Source of the DNA: an uncultured Clostridia bacterium
Lineage (GTDB): Bacteria > Bacillota > Clostridia > Oscillospirales > Acutalibacteraceae
Direction: 5' to 3'
DNA: 8,331 bases
Assembly: GCA_947623765.1 (NCBI GenBank)
Contig: CANQIG010000071.1
Location: 1 to 8,331, forward strand
Position 1 is the stretch's first letter. Every line of letters begins with the position of its first letter. Shown here one piece after another: positions 1 to 6,329 of the stretch. The notes beneath the pieces are model-generated. The model was not told where the DNA came from. It did not search any database and was given only the letters and a program-made list of their open reading frames with translations. A program made the position numbers and the translations under genes.

Positions 1-119
1 TCCCCTTCGGCTTCCCAAAGCGGCAATACCGCAGGTGTCCGTCACGAAAACTATTGCAACTTGCTATTGCAATTTAGAAAAAAAAAAAAAAATAAAGAGC
101 GTGTTCGGCGTTTTCCCGC
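1..119. other. Left-edge region without a supportable gene
   Basis: No start codon with a ribosome binding site and no recognisable protein is present. Read forward, one frame stops at 75-77, one at 121-123 and one at 143-145, so the end of an upstream gene is possible, but none of the three short translations is recognisable. The stretch contains a 9-bp direct repeat (CTATTGCAA at 51-59 and 64-72), each copy carrying the palindrome TTGCAA, and a run of 15 A at 78-92. The A run lies about 27 bp upstream of the -35 box of the next promoter. No convincing terminator hairpin was found next to it on either strand. Confidence 0.6.
51..72. repeat. Short direct repeat CTATTGCAA x2
   Basis: CTATTGCAA occurs at 51-59 and 64-72 with 4 bp between copies, so the starts are 13 bp apart. 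Each copy contains the palindrome TTGCAA. It lies about 50 bp upstream of the -35 box of the surface-protein promoter, so it could be a protein-binding site, but nothing identifies a regulator. Confidence 0.5.
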
Positions 120-148
120 TTGACATTTCTTGGTTTTCTGTTTAAAAT
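120..148 (+). promoter_or_regulatory. Sigma-A-type promoter of the surface-protein gene
   Basis: A perfect -35 box TTGACA (120-125) is followed after exactly 17 bp by the -10 box TAAAAT (143-148), which has five of six consensus bases. Transcription should start near 155, giving a leader of about 260 nt before the ATG at 416. The 15-A run at 78-92 lies upstream of the usual UP-element position. This is the best promoter match in the window and suggests strong or housekeeping-level transcription of the secreted protein. Confidence 0.75.
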
Positions 149-154
149 GAAAGA

Positions 155-415
155 TGGTAAAGAATGCCCTTGTCGGGAGTGCATCGGCATTTGTTCTATG
201 AAGAGAGGGGGATGCGTCAAAGGAAGGCGCCGCCGGTACAACGGAGCGCGGGCCGTGTGTGATGAAATAACAAATAACGTTCGACCCTGGTCCTTCCGGG
301 AAGGTCGGCGCGGTGTAGCTCCGCTTCGGTATTTCCGGGGAAAACAAAGACAATGCAAGCAAAGATCCAAGTTTCGGCACACTCCCAATCCACGATCTCC
401 AAAGGAGAGATCACC
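155..415 (+). promoter_or_regulatory. Long 5' leader with hairpin around the ribosome binding site
   Basis: The inferred leader is about 260 nt, long for a single gene. Near its 5' end AATGCC (163-168) can pair with GGCATT (186-191). At the 3' end GATCTC (394-399) can pair perfectly with GAGATC (407-412) across a 7-nt loop, and CTCC (397-400) can alternatively pair with GGAG (404-407) directly. Either fold would occlude the Shine-Dalgarno AAAGGAGA (401-408) that serves the ATG at 416. A 16-codon ORF starting at 212 is possible but has little support. I could not match the leader to a known riboswitch class. Confidence 0.4.
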
Positions 416-3232
416 ATGAAAACTACGGTTATGCGTAGAATCACTACCCTGCTTCTCACCGTCGTGATGCTGCTGAGCGTCGCGGCCCCGGCGGTTTTCG
501 CCGAGGACGCGGTTCCCGGTGCAACAGAGACTACCGGTGGGAATCAGAACGATTACTCGAAGGGCGTCTGGCTCCACGCGGCGCTGGGCAGCTTTTCGGG
601 TACGTACGGGAATGTCGATATCTCCGGCCAGCCCTCCGTTTGGGTGAACTTCGAGAACCCGGAAACGAGAACCCTGCCGACGACGCTGCCGACGATCACG
701 GCGGCGAAGGGCGGTTCTGTTCGCTGGTTCACGAAGTACCCGACCGTGACGGAAGTCGCGGCGGAGGACAACAGCTATTCGTACAGGACCGCCACGGGCA
801 ATGGCGAGGAAGTCAAGCCCGGCGGGCGTGTACCGGATGGCGTTACGACCCTGTATTCGACATTCGACTATTCCATTCCGAGTGCGGGCGACAGCGATCT
901 TAGCGGAAAGTTCGTCACCTTCTATCTCGACTGGAACGGCATCAACGGGATGTACGGTCACTGCCTGACCTGCAGGCGTTCCCTCACCGAGGACGGCGTG
1001 AAGTTCACGGTCGAATCCGCGGCGGTCGCCAACCTCAACGCGAAGTTCACGACGGAGTTCGAGAACTTCATGAAGAACCTGGAGGGCAAGGGCTCGGCGG
1101 AGCAGTGGCGGATGCTGACCGACTACTGGGCAAAGAACCCCGTGAACGGCTACACGTTCAAGGGCTGGTCGGTCACCCCGACCGGGCAGCCGATCGCTGA
1201 CGATACCCTGATCACGAACGGCATGAGTTTCTACGCCGTTTGGGAAAAGGGAGGCCAGTCGAACGAGACCTTCTCGCGCGTCGATCCCGCGGCGGGCCCG
1301 GCGGAATGGATCCGTTTTGAGAACCTGTCCGAGAGCCGTCACGCAAAGGATGGCGCGTCCGCGCAGATCCAGGCGGCTATCGGCCCGACCCGTGCGGTTG
1401 CTGAGATCACCTGGACTGTGACCTATAAGGTCGGCGACAAGTCGCTGCAGGAGACCTTTACGGACAACGGTCAGACTTTCACCGTGCCGCACAACGGCAT
1501 GCACACCGGGGACGGCTTTAGGGCCGTTGCTTCCGGCAAGACCCTGACGATCACCAACCTCGACACGACGGCGCGTTCGTTTGTGATCAGCGCGTCCTGC
1601 CAGAGCGAGGGCGGCAGCGTCGTCACCGTTCCCACGGCGGCGAACGTCACCTTCTCTCACAGCTGGAAGCTCAAGAGCGAGCAGAAGCCCACCTGCACCG
1701 CTGACGGCAAGAACGTCTACACCTGCGAGGTCTGCAGTGCGACAAGGGAAGAGACTCGTAAAGCGACTGACCACGTCATGAGCTGGGAGATTACGAAGCA
1801 GCCTACCTGCGAGGAACCCGGAAGCAAGCACCTTGTTTGCCTCTACTGCGACGAGGAAGGCGAAACGAAGTCTATCCCCGCGCTCGGCCACAAGTATACT
1901 TGGGTGCAGCGCGAGGCTCCCACCTGCGAGCACGTCGGCACGAAGGTCCAGGTGTGCAGTGTCTGCGGCGGCGAAGGCGCTTCGCAGTCTATCCCGGCGC
2001 TCGGGCATCTGTATAGCTGGGTGACCACGAAGGAAGCCACCTGCGAGCAGGACGGCACCATGGTGCAGATCTGCCAGCGCGCTGGCTGCAATACGCACGG
2101 CGCGACACAGTCCATCTCGAAGCTCGGTCACGCATTCGCGTGGCGGACCGTTAAGGAAGCCACCTGCGAAGGTAAGGGCCTCATGGAAGAGTACTGCGTG
2201 CGTTCCGGCTGCAGCGCGACCGGCAAGAAGGTCGAGCTCGAAGCGCTCGGACACACCTTCAAGTGGATCGCCACGAAAGAACCCACCACGGAGTCCGAAG
2301 GCGTCAAGACGAGCAAGTGCTCCGTCTGCGGCAAAATCGTGAACGAGACCATCCCGAAGCTCCCGAAGCCGGCTGTGACCCCGACTCCGACGCCGACAGC
2401 GGCTCCCACTGCGAAGCCGACCGTCTCTTCGGCAGTGCATCACAATGTGTCTTCGACCGTGCAGCACGCTGCGGCCCCGACGGCGAGGCCGACTGCGGCC
2501 CCGACCGTGCAGCACGCTGCGGCCCCGACCGTGAGGCAGACCGTCTCTTCGACCGTGCAGCACGCTGCGGCCCCGACCGTGAGGCAGACCGTCTCTTCGA
2601 CCGTGCAGCACGCTGCGTCTACGACGACTCAGCACGCTGCGGCTCCGACAGCGGCTCCTACCGCCTCTTCGGCGACGCAGCACACCGTGTCTTCGACAGT
2701 GCAGCACACTGCGTCTACGACGACTCAGCACGCTGCGGCTCCGACGGCGACGGCGCAGTCCGCGACGAGTGTGACGGGAACGGCTGCAAAGGCGACGCCT
2801 TCCTACACGACCTCGACGCAGAGCAGGAACAGCTACACTTCTGTGTGGACTGGAACCACCTATGGCAAGAGCGCACAGTATCTTGCAGCGACGAAGACCG
2901 GCGGTGTGACGACCTCGTCTAGCTATGCGGTGAGCGGCTCGAGATTGGGAACGTCGAGCTCCTACTCGTCGTCGCTGGGGAGAAACAGCTACTCTTCTAC
3001 GCTGACGAGAGGCTCGTACGGCAGAGGTTCGCAGTCGTACGGAACGTCGACCTCGTCTAGGATGACGGGCCTTTCCGGTTACGGGAAGAGCACGGCCAGC
3101 TCCACGGGGAGCCTGACAAGTTCGAGGTATTCCTATGGGACGACGGCCTCCAGGACGGCGAGCGTTTCCGGCGCGAACAAGAGCAACTACGGGAAAGTGT
3201 TCAGTTTCTCGAGCTACCTGACGCGGTATTAA
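416..3232 (+). CDS. Large secreted surface protein with InlB-like repeat, six Cys repeats and low-complexity tail
   Basis: The ATG at 416 is chosen because AAAGGAGA lies 8 nt upstream and a clear signal peptide follows (residues 1-29: basic MKTTVMRR start, hydrophobic core, cleavage after AVFA). The product is 938 residues. Residues 30 to about 235 are unrecognised and include a CLTC pair. About 238-278 resemble an InlB/Listeria-Bacteroides repeat (GYTFKGW ... FYAVW). Residues 415-650 hold six repeats of 38-41 residues of the form H-x3-W...P/ATC...G...C...C...LG; repeat 6 has PTT in place of PTC. Then come a Pro/Thr linker, a 16-residue repeat array (682-777), and a Ser/Thr/Tyr/Gly/Arg-rich tail to the end. 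No Asp or Glu follows residue 644. There is no LPxTG motif, C-terminal membrane segment, SLH or other recognisable anchor. By family analogy it is exported and acts at the cell surface or outside, possibly in adhesion or as a matrix component; that role is inference. It is transcribed alone, with its own promoter and terminator. Confidence 0.88.
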   Translation: MKTTVMRRITTLLLTVVMLLSVAAPAVFAEDAVPGATETTGGNQNDYSKGVWLHAALGSFSGTYGNVDISGQPSVWVNFENPETRTLPTTLPTITAAKGGSVRWFTKYPTVTEVAAEDNSYSYRTATGNGEEVKPGGRVPDGVTTLYSTFDYSIPSAGDSDLSGKFVTFYLDWNGINGMYGHCLTCRRSLTEDGVKFTVESAAVANLNAKFTTEFENFMKNLEGKGSAEQWRMLTDYWAKNPVNGYTFKGWSVTPTGQPIADDTLITNGMSFYAVWEKGGQSNETFSRVDPAAGPAEWIRFENLSESRHAKDGASAQIQAAIGPTRAVAEITWTVTYKVGDKSLQETFTDNGQTFTVPHNGMHTGDGFRAVASGKTLTITNLDTTARSFVISASCQSEGGSVVTVPTAANVTFSHSWKLKSEQKPTCTADGKNVYTCEVCSATREETRKATDHVMSWEITKQPTCEEPGSKHLVCLYCDEEGETKSIPALGHKYTWVQREAPTCEHVGTKVQVCSVCGGEGASQSIPALGHLYSWVTTKEATCEQDGTMVQICQRAGCNTHGATQSISKLGHAFAWRTVKEATCEGKGLMEEYCVRSGCSATGKKVELEALGHTFKWIATKEPTTESEGVKTSKCSVCGKIVNETIPKLPKPAVTPTPTPTAAPTAKPTVSSAVHHNVSSTVQHAAAPTARPTAAPTVQHAAAPTVRQTVSSTVQHAAAPTVRQTVSSTVQHAASTTTQHAAAPTAAPTASSATQHTVSSTVQHTASTTTQHAAAPTATAQSATSVTGTAAKATPSYTTSTQSRNSYTSVWTGTTYGKSAQYLAATKTGGVTTSSSYAVSGSRLGTSSSYSSSLGRNSYSSTLTRGSYGRGSQSYGTSTSSRMTGLSGYGKSTASSTGSLTSSRYSYGTTASRTASVSGANKSNYGKVFSFSSYLTRY
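2459..2746 (+). repeat. In-frame 48-bp minisatellite, six units
   Basis: Six consecutive 48-bp units fill 288 bp exactly: 2459, 2507, 2555, 2603, 2651 and 2699 are the unit starts. Units 2 and 3 are identical over all 48 bp; unit 1 shares their first part; units 4 and 6 differ at only two positions; unit 5 is the most diverged. The unit encodes 16 residues beginning VQHAAAPT or VQHAASTT. Since 48 is a multiple of three, gain or loss of units would change protein length without a frameshift. A related partial unit (VHHNVSST) precedes the array. Confidence 0.9.
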
Positions 3233-3582
3233 GCCGACATCGGCGCGCAAATGAGGCGGATTGGCGCGACGTTTAGGGGCGCCTGCAACACCATAGGCGT
3301 ATCCGAAAAGCGACAGCCTGAACGCTTCGTTTGATCCAAAACAAAAACGGCGGGACCTCCGAGAGATCGGGGGTCCCGCTTTTGTCTGTGTTTTCAGTTT
3401 CAGCGAGAAAGCGATCGCCTGCTATGCGGCCGTGTACAGAAAAAGCATTAGCAAGCATCGAGCGAAGCGAGGAAAGCAACTTGTGCGGTTCGCCATTAGG
3501 AACATCTCACAAGGTAAAGGGATCGCCCCTTTATGAGCGGCGGGGGTGATGCAAGCGGAAACCTTCCACGCAGCTCTGACGG
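3233..3582. other. Convergent intergenic region of 350 bp
   Basis: This is the gap between the surface-protein stop and the citrate synthase stop, and it contains the terminator at 3338-3383. Before the terminator are only short GC-rich dyads such as GGCGC (3263-3267) with GCGCC (3279-3283). After it, 3384-3582 has no gene I can support. That part holds a small hairpin AAAGGG/CCCTTT (3516-3521 and 3527-3532) and an inverted repeat AAGCGGAA/TTCCGCTT (3553-3560 and 3589-3596) spanning the citrate synthase stop codon. A 72-codon open frame crosses 3331-3549, but it runs through the terminator and has no convincing ribosome binding site. Confidence 0.6.
3338..3383. terminator. Strong, probably bidirectional intrinsic terminator
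   Basis: The arms at 3350-3362 and 3367-3379 form a 13-bp GC-rich stem (one G-T pair) closed by the tetraloop GAGA. On the plus strand TTTT (3380-3383) follows, then further T-rich sequence. On the minus strand the hairpin is followed by CG-TTTTT-G-TTTT (complement of 3349-3338). It therefore fits termination of the surface-protein mRNA and of the convergent citrate synthase mRNA, the latter with a 3' untranslated region of about 230 nt. Confidence 0.9.
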
Positions 3583-4950
3583 TCACGCTTCCGCTTTTTC
3601 CTCGGGGAAGGGGCGTTCCGGCTCGACCGCCATATAGGCCGGGCGGATGATCTTGCCGTCGTTGATGAGCTCCTCCATCCGGTGCGCGCTCCAGCCCGCG
3701 ATGCGCGCGCAGGCGAAGATCGGCGTGTAGAGCTCGATCGGCAGATCCAGCATACTGTAAATGAAGCCGGAATAGAAATCGACGTTCGGGGAAACGCCCT
3801 TGTAGATGCGGCGCTTTTCCGCGATGACCTGCGGCGCGAGCCGCGCGACGCGCATATAGAGCCCGTATTCGGCCTCGCGGCCCTTTTCCGCCGAGAGACC
3901 GGCGGCGAAGCGGTCCATGATCTCGGCTCTCGGGTCGGAGATCGAATACACGGCGTGGCCCATGCCGTAGATGAGCCCGGCCTTGTCGAACGCCTTTTTG
4001 TCGAGCAGCTTCTCGAGGTAGCGGCGGATGGCGTCCTCGTCCTCCCAGTCCCGGAGCTTCTGCTTCATGTCGTCAAACATGCGCACGACCTTGATGTTCG
4101 CGCCGCCGTGGCGCGGGCCCTTGAGGGAGCCGAGCGCCGCCGCGACCGCGGAATAGGTGTCCGTGCCGGAGGAGGTTACGACGTGCGTCGTGAACGTCGA
4201 GTTGTTGCCGCCGCCGTGCTCCGCGTGGAGCATCAGGGCGATGTCGAGGACCTTCGCCTCGAGCGGGGAGAACTTTTTGTCCGAGCGCAGGATGCGCAGG
4301 ATGTTCTCGGCGGTCGAGAGGTTTTTCTTGGGCTGGTGGATGTAGAGGCTGTGTCCGTCGTGGTAATGGCGGTACGCCTGGTAGCCGTAGACCGACAATA
4401 GAGGGAAAATGGCGATGAGCTGGATGCACTGGCGCAGCACGTTCGCGGTGGAGATGTCGTCCGGCGCGTCGTCGTAGGAGTACATCGTGAGGACGCTGCG
4501 CGCCAGCGTGTTCATCATGTCGCCGCTCGGCGCTTTCATGATGATGTCGCGGACGAAGTTCGTCGGCAGCGTCCGGTAGAACGCGAGCTGCGAGACGAAG
4601 TTCCGCATGGCCTCCCCGTCGGGGAGTTCGCCGAAGAGCAGCAGGTACGCGACGCGCTCGAAGCCGAAGCAGTGCTCCTTCGCCGTCTCGCGGACGAGGT
4701 CCTCGATGTCGTACCCCCGGTAGAACAGCTTGCCCCGGATCGGGACGCGCTTGCCGTCGGACTCGTCCATGGAGCGGATCTCCGAGATGCGCGTGAGCCC
4801 CGTGAGCACGCCCTTGCCGTTGAGGTCGCGCAGGCCGCGCTTCACGTCGTACTGCGTGTAGAGCGCGGGATCGATGGTGTCGTTCTGTTCGGTGAGCGCC
4901 GCGAGCTCTTTGAGCTTCGGCGTGATGCGTGAATACTTGGACCGTGCCAT
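3583..4950 (-). CDS. gltA: Citrate synthase (Si-type)
   Basis: The 455-residue product condenses acetyl-CoA and oxaloacetate to citrate and CoA in the cytoplasm. The family motifs are complete: LHAEHGGGNNSTF (from L241), GPRHGGAN with H281 (equivalent to pig heart His274), GMGHAVYSISDPRA with H332 (His320) and R341 (Arg329), NVDFYSG with catalytic D391 (Asp375), and the C-terminal ARIAGWSAHRMEE. The catalytic His/His/Asp set is therefore present. Residues 1-50 form the N-terminal extension usual in clostridial versions. The start is supported by AAAGGAGA just upstream on the minus strand. It is not the unrelated Re-citrate synthase. No aconitase or isocitrate dehydrogenase gene is adjacent; in anaerobic Clostridia such an enzyme typically feeds 2-oxoglutarate and glutamate synthesis, which is inference here. 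The gene is monocistronic within the window and divergent from spoIIP. Confidence 0.96.
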   Translation of the reverse strand: MARSKYSRITPKLKELAALTEQNDTIDPALYTQYDVKRGLRDLNGKGVLTGLTRISEIRSMDESDGKRVPIRGKLFYRGYDIEDLVRETAKEHCFGFERVAYLLLFGELPDGEAMRNFVSQLAFYRTLPTNFVRDIIMKAPSGDMMNTLARSVLTMYSYDDAPDDISTANVLRQCIQLIAIFPLLSVYGYQAYRHYHDGHSLYIHQPKKNLSTAENILRILRSDKKFSPLEAKVLDIALMLHAEHGGGNNSTFTTHVVTSSGTDTYSAVAAALGSLKGPRHGGANIKVVRMFDDMKQKLRDWEDEDAIRRYLEKLLDKKAFDKAGLIYGMGHAVYSISDPRAEIMDRFAAGLSAEKGREAEYGLYMRVARLAPQVIAEKRRIYKGVSPNVDFYSGFIYSMLDLPIELYTPIFACARIAGWSAHRMEELINDGKIIRPAYMAVEPERPFPEEKAEA

Positions 4951-4998
4951 AGGATCTCCTTTCCCGCCCGCAGGTCCCGAGAGGAAGCGGGCAAACGA

Positions 4999-5048
4999 AC
5001 TTTTTCCGCGCCGGCGGGGATCCGTGCGGATCCCCGGCGCACTTTTTC
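4999..5048. repeat. Hairpin flanked by 8-bp direct repeats in the citrate synthase leader
   Basis: GGGGATCC (5016-5023) pairs with GGATCCCC (5028-5035) around a GTGC loop, and GCGCC (5008-5012) with GGCGC (5036-5040) extends the stem past a 3-nt bulge. The hairpin is flanked by the direct repeat ACTTTTTC at 4999-5006 and 5041-5048. It lies in the presumed 5' leader of gltA. On the plus strand the hairpin is followed by ACTTTTT, which is terminator-like and could stop antisense transcription; on the gltA strand no T tract follows. The flanking repeat resembles a target-site duplication, but a 34-bp insert is very short for a mobile element. Confidence 0.6.
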
Positions 5049-5094
5049 GGCTCTTGTGAAGATAAACGGCCGTTTTTCAAAAAGTATTGAACCC

Positions 5095-5103
5095 ATTATA
5101 TCA
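5095..5103 (-). promoter_or_regulatory. Extended -10 promoter of gltA
   Basis: On the minus strand the sequence reads TGATATAAT, a perfect TATAAT (5100-5095) preceded by the extended TGn element. No good -35 box sits 16-18 bp upstream, which is typical of extended -10 promoters. Transcription would begin near 5088, giving a leader of about 137 nt that contains the flanked hairpin at 5008-5040. Confidence 0.65.
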
Positions 5104-5165
5104 TAAAGCGCTTGTTGATTCGTGTCGAAAGTGTAAATTGTTTCCATCCGGGTGGAAAAAGGGCC

Positions 5166-5194
5166 GCATATTTCGGGGCGGCGCGCCGTATAGA
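5166..5194 (+). promoter_or_regulatory. Candidate sigma-E promoter of spoIIP
   Basis: GCATATT (5166-5172) matches the Bacillus/Clostridium sigma-E -35 consensus kmATATT in full. After 14 bp, CGTATAGA (5187-5194) matches the -10 consensus CATAYAHT at five of eight positions. Transcription would start near 5202, 24 nt before the ATG. spoIIP is a mother-cell sigma-E gene in characterised spore formers, so the position and type fit. The -10 match is only moderate. A hairpin-forming TTTCCA/TGGAAA dyad (5141-5146 and 5153-5158) lies just upstream. Confidence 0.5.
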
Positions 5195-5225
5195 TGAGGG
5201 ACAAAGCATCCGAGGGGGAGAGGCG

Positions 5226-6269
5226 ATGAAAAGCAGGACGCTGCGGCTGCCCCGTCCGCATCTTTCCGGGGCGCTCTGCGCGGCCGCTGCGGCGGGCTGC
5301 CTCTGGCTCGCGGTCGCGGGGACGGCGGACACGCCGCAGGACCTTCCCGCCGCCGTGCTGACGGCGCCGTTTTCCGCTTCGGCCTCGCCGGAAGCGTCTC
5401 CCGAAGCACCCACGGAGGACGACGGGGTCCTCCCGCCGTGGCATGAGCCCGAGCCGCTCGCCACGCCGGACCCGGACCGGGAGACCGCGCCGGTCGCCGA
5501 GACGTTCCTCTCCGGCGGGGAGGAGGTCGACGGGTTCCATGTGAAGGACACGTCCGGCTCGGGCGTCGACCTCTTGGAGGAGCTGACGGTCGACCCGGAC
5601 GTCCATGTGCGCCGCGACGGCACGCCGGTCGTCCTGTTCTACTCCACGCATACGTGCGAGTCGTTTTTGCGGCAGGACGCGGGGTGGTATTACACGGACG
5701 AGAGCTTCCGGGATCTCGACCCGGAGAAGAGCATCGTCTCCGTCGCGGCGGAAGCGGCGGCGGTGATCGAGGCCGGGGGGTTCGGCGTGATCCACGACCG
5801 GACGGTCCACGACTCTCCCGCGTTTTCCGGGAGCTATCAGCGTTCGTGGGAGACGATCCAAAAGAACCTCGAGCTCTACCCGACGATCCAGATCACCGTG
5901 GACCTGCACCGGGACGCGTTCGGGGAGGAGGACGACGGCACGCGCTATAAGCCCGTCGCGGAGATCGACGGGCGGCAGGCCGCGCAGATCATGATCCTTG
6001 CCGGGTGCGACCTCGAGGAGGACCCGCTGTTTCCGGACTGGCGGGAGAACCTGCACCTCGCGCTGCGGCTCCAGCAGAAGGGGGAGGCGCTGTTCCCCGG
6101 GCTGTGCCGGCCCTTGAACTTCACGCAGCGCAACTACAATCTGCACGCGACGCACGGCTCGCTGCTCATCGAGATCGGCACCGAGGTGAACACGCTCGAT
6201 GAGGCGAAATATTCCGGACGGCTCCTCGGCGAGACGATCCTCGCGGTGCTCGAGGACCTTGCGGAATAG
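5226..6269 (+). CDS. spoIIP: Stage II sporulation protein P (SpoIIP), cell-wall amidase/endopeptidase
   Basis: The 347-residue protein is a mother-cell enzyme that, with SpoIID and SpoIIM, degrades septal peptidoglycan during engulfment; in B. subtilis SpoIIP has amidase and endopeptidase activity. The ATG at 5226 is preferred over an earlier in-frame ATG at 5112, because GGGGGAGAGG lies just before it and a membrane anchor follows (about residues 15-32). Residues 34-100 are a Pro/Glu/Asp/Ser-rich linker. The catalytic domain (about 130-345) carries STHTCESF (H142), HDRTVHDSP (H190), a VDLHRDA motif (H228), and HATHGSLLIEIGTEVNT (E316, E320), matching the conserved His and Glu residues expected for metal binding and catalysis. 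The N-terminus contains GC at 24-25 but lacks a proper lipobox, so anchoring by the membrane segment is more likely. The usual neighbour gpr (spore protease) is not next to it here. Confidence 0.95.
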   Translation: MKSRTLRLPRPHLSGALCAAAAAGCLWLAVAGTADTPQDLPAAVLTAPFSASASPEASPEAPTEDDGVLPPWHEPEPLATPDPDRETAPVAETFLSGGEEVDGFHVKDTSGSGVDLLEELTVDPDVHVRRDGTPVVLFYSTHTCESFLRQDAGWYYTDESFRDLDPEKSIVSVAAEAAAVIEAGGFGVIHDRTVHDSPAFSGSYQRSWETIQKNLELYPTIQITVDLHRDAFGEEDDGTRYKPVAEIDGRQAAQIMILAGCDLEEDPLFPDWRENLHLALRLQQKGEALFPGLCRPLNFTQRNYNLHATHGSLLIEIGTEVNTLDEAKYSGRLLGETILAVLEDLAE

Positions 6270-6271
6270 AA

Positions 6272-6329
6272 TAAAAAAAGAAAAAACCGCGCATACTCCC
6301 GCTGAGGTGATCGTATGCGCGGCCTGTTT
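6272..6329. terminator. Hairpin acting as minus-strand terminator and enclosing the start of the next gene
   Basis: CCGCGCATAC (6287-6296) and GTATGCGCGG (6313-6322) form a perfect 10-bp stem with a 16-nt loop. On the minus strand it is followed by TTTTTTCTTTTTTT (complement of 6286-6273), an excellent intrinsic terminator. On the plus strand it is followed by CCTGTTTTCTTC, a weaker tract that may partly end the spoIIP transcript. The loop contains the Shine-Dalgarno GAGGTGA (6304-6310) and the stem contains the ATG (6315) of the 92-residue protein gene. Confidence 0.8.

Noticed and set aside
212..262. 16-codon leader ORF starting at the ATG at 212
   Set aside because: The purine-rich stretch is too close to the ATG for a normal ribosome binding site and the peptide has no regulatory codon pattern.
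200..290. c-di-GMP-type riboswitch in the surface-protein leader
   Set aside because: A GATGCGTCAAAGG stretch loosely recalls the GACGCAAAGC core, but the flanking conserved GCAAACC and tetraloop-receptor parts are absent.
2459..2746. CRISPR array
   Set aside because: The 48-bp units are contiguous, in frame with a coding sequence and have no unique spacers.
2263..2922. Asp/Arg/Cys-rich plus-strand frame across the minisatellite
   Set aside because: It is the shifted reading of the 48-bp repeats; no RBS and no recognisable domain.
74..3250. A 1058-codon open frame on the minus strand opposite the surface-protein gene
   Set aside because: Its translation is an Arg/Gly/His-rich mirror of the sense gene, ends in poly-Phe from the A run, lacks any family signature, and the sense frame has a signal peptide, known repeats and a good RBS. 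It is an artefact of GC-rich codon use.
3331..3549. 72-codon plus-strand frame in the convergent gap
   Set aside because: It starts before and reads through the strong terminator hairpin and has no convincing ribosome binding site or recognisable product.
3553..3596. Terminator for gltA from the AAGCGGAA/TTCCGCTT inverted repeat
   Set aside because: The loop is 28 nt, the stem contains the stop-codon region, and no T tract follows on the minus strand; the hairpin at 3350-3379 is far better.
4073..6155. Long minus-strand Arg-rich frames overlapping gltA and spoIIP
   Set aside because: They are shadows of well-identified genes in GC-rich DNA and have biased, low-complexity translations.
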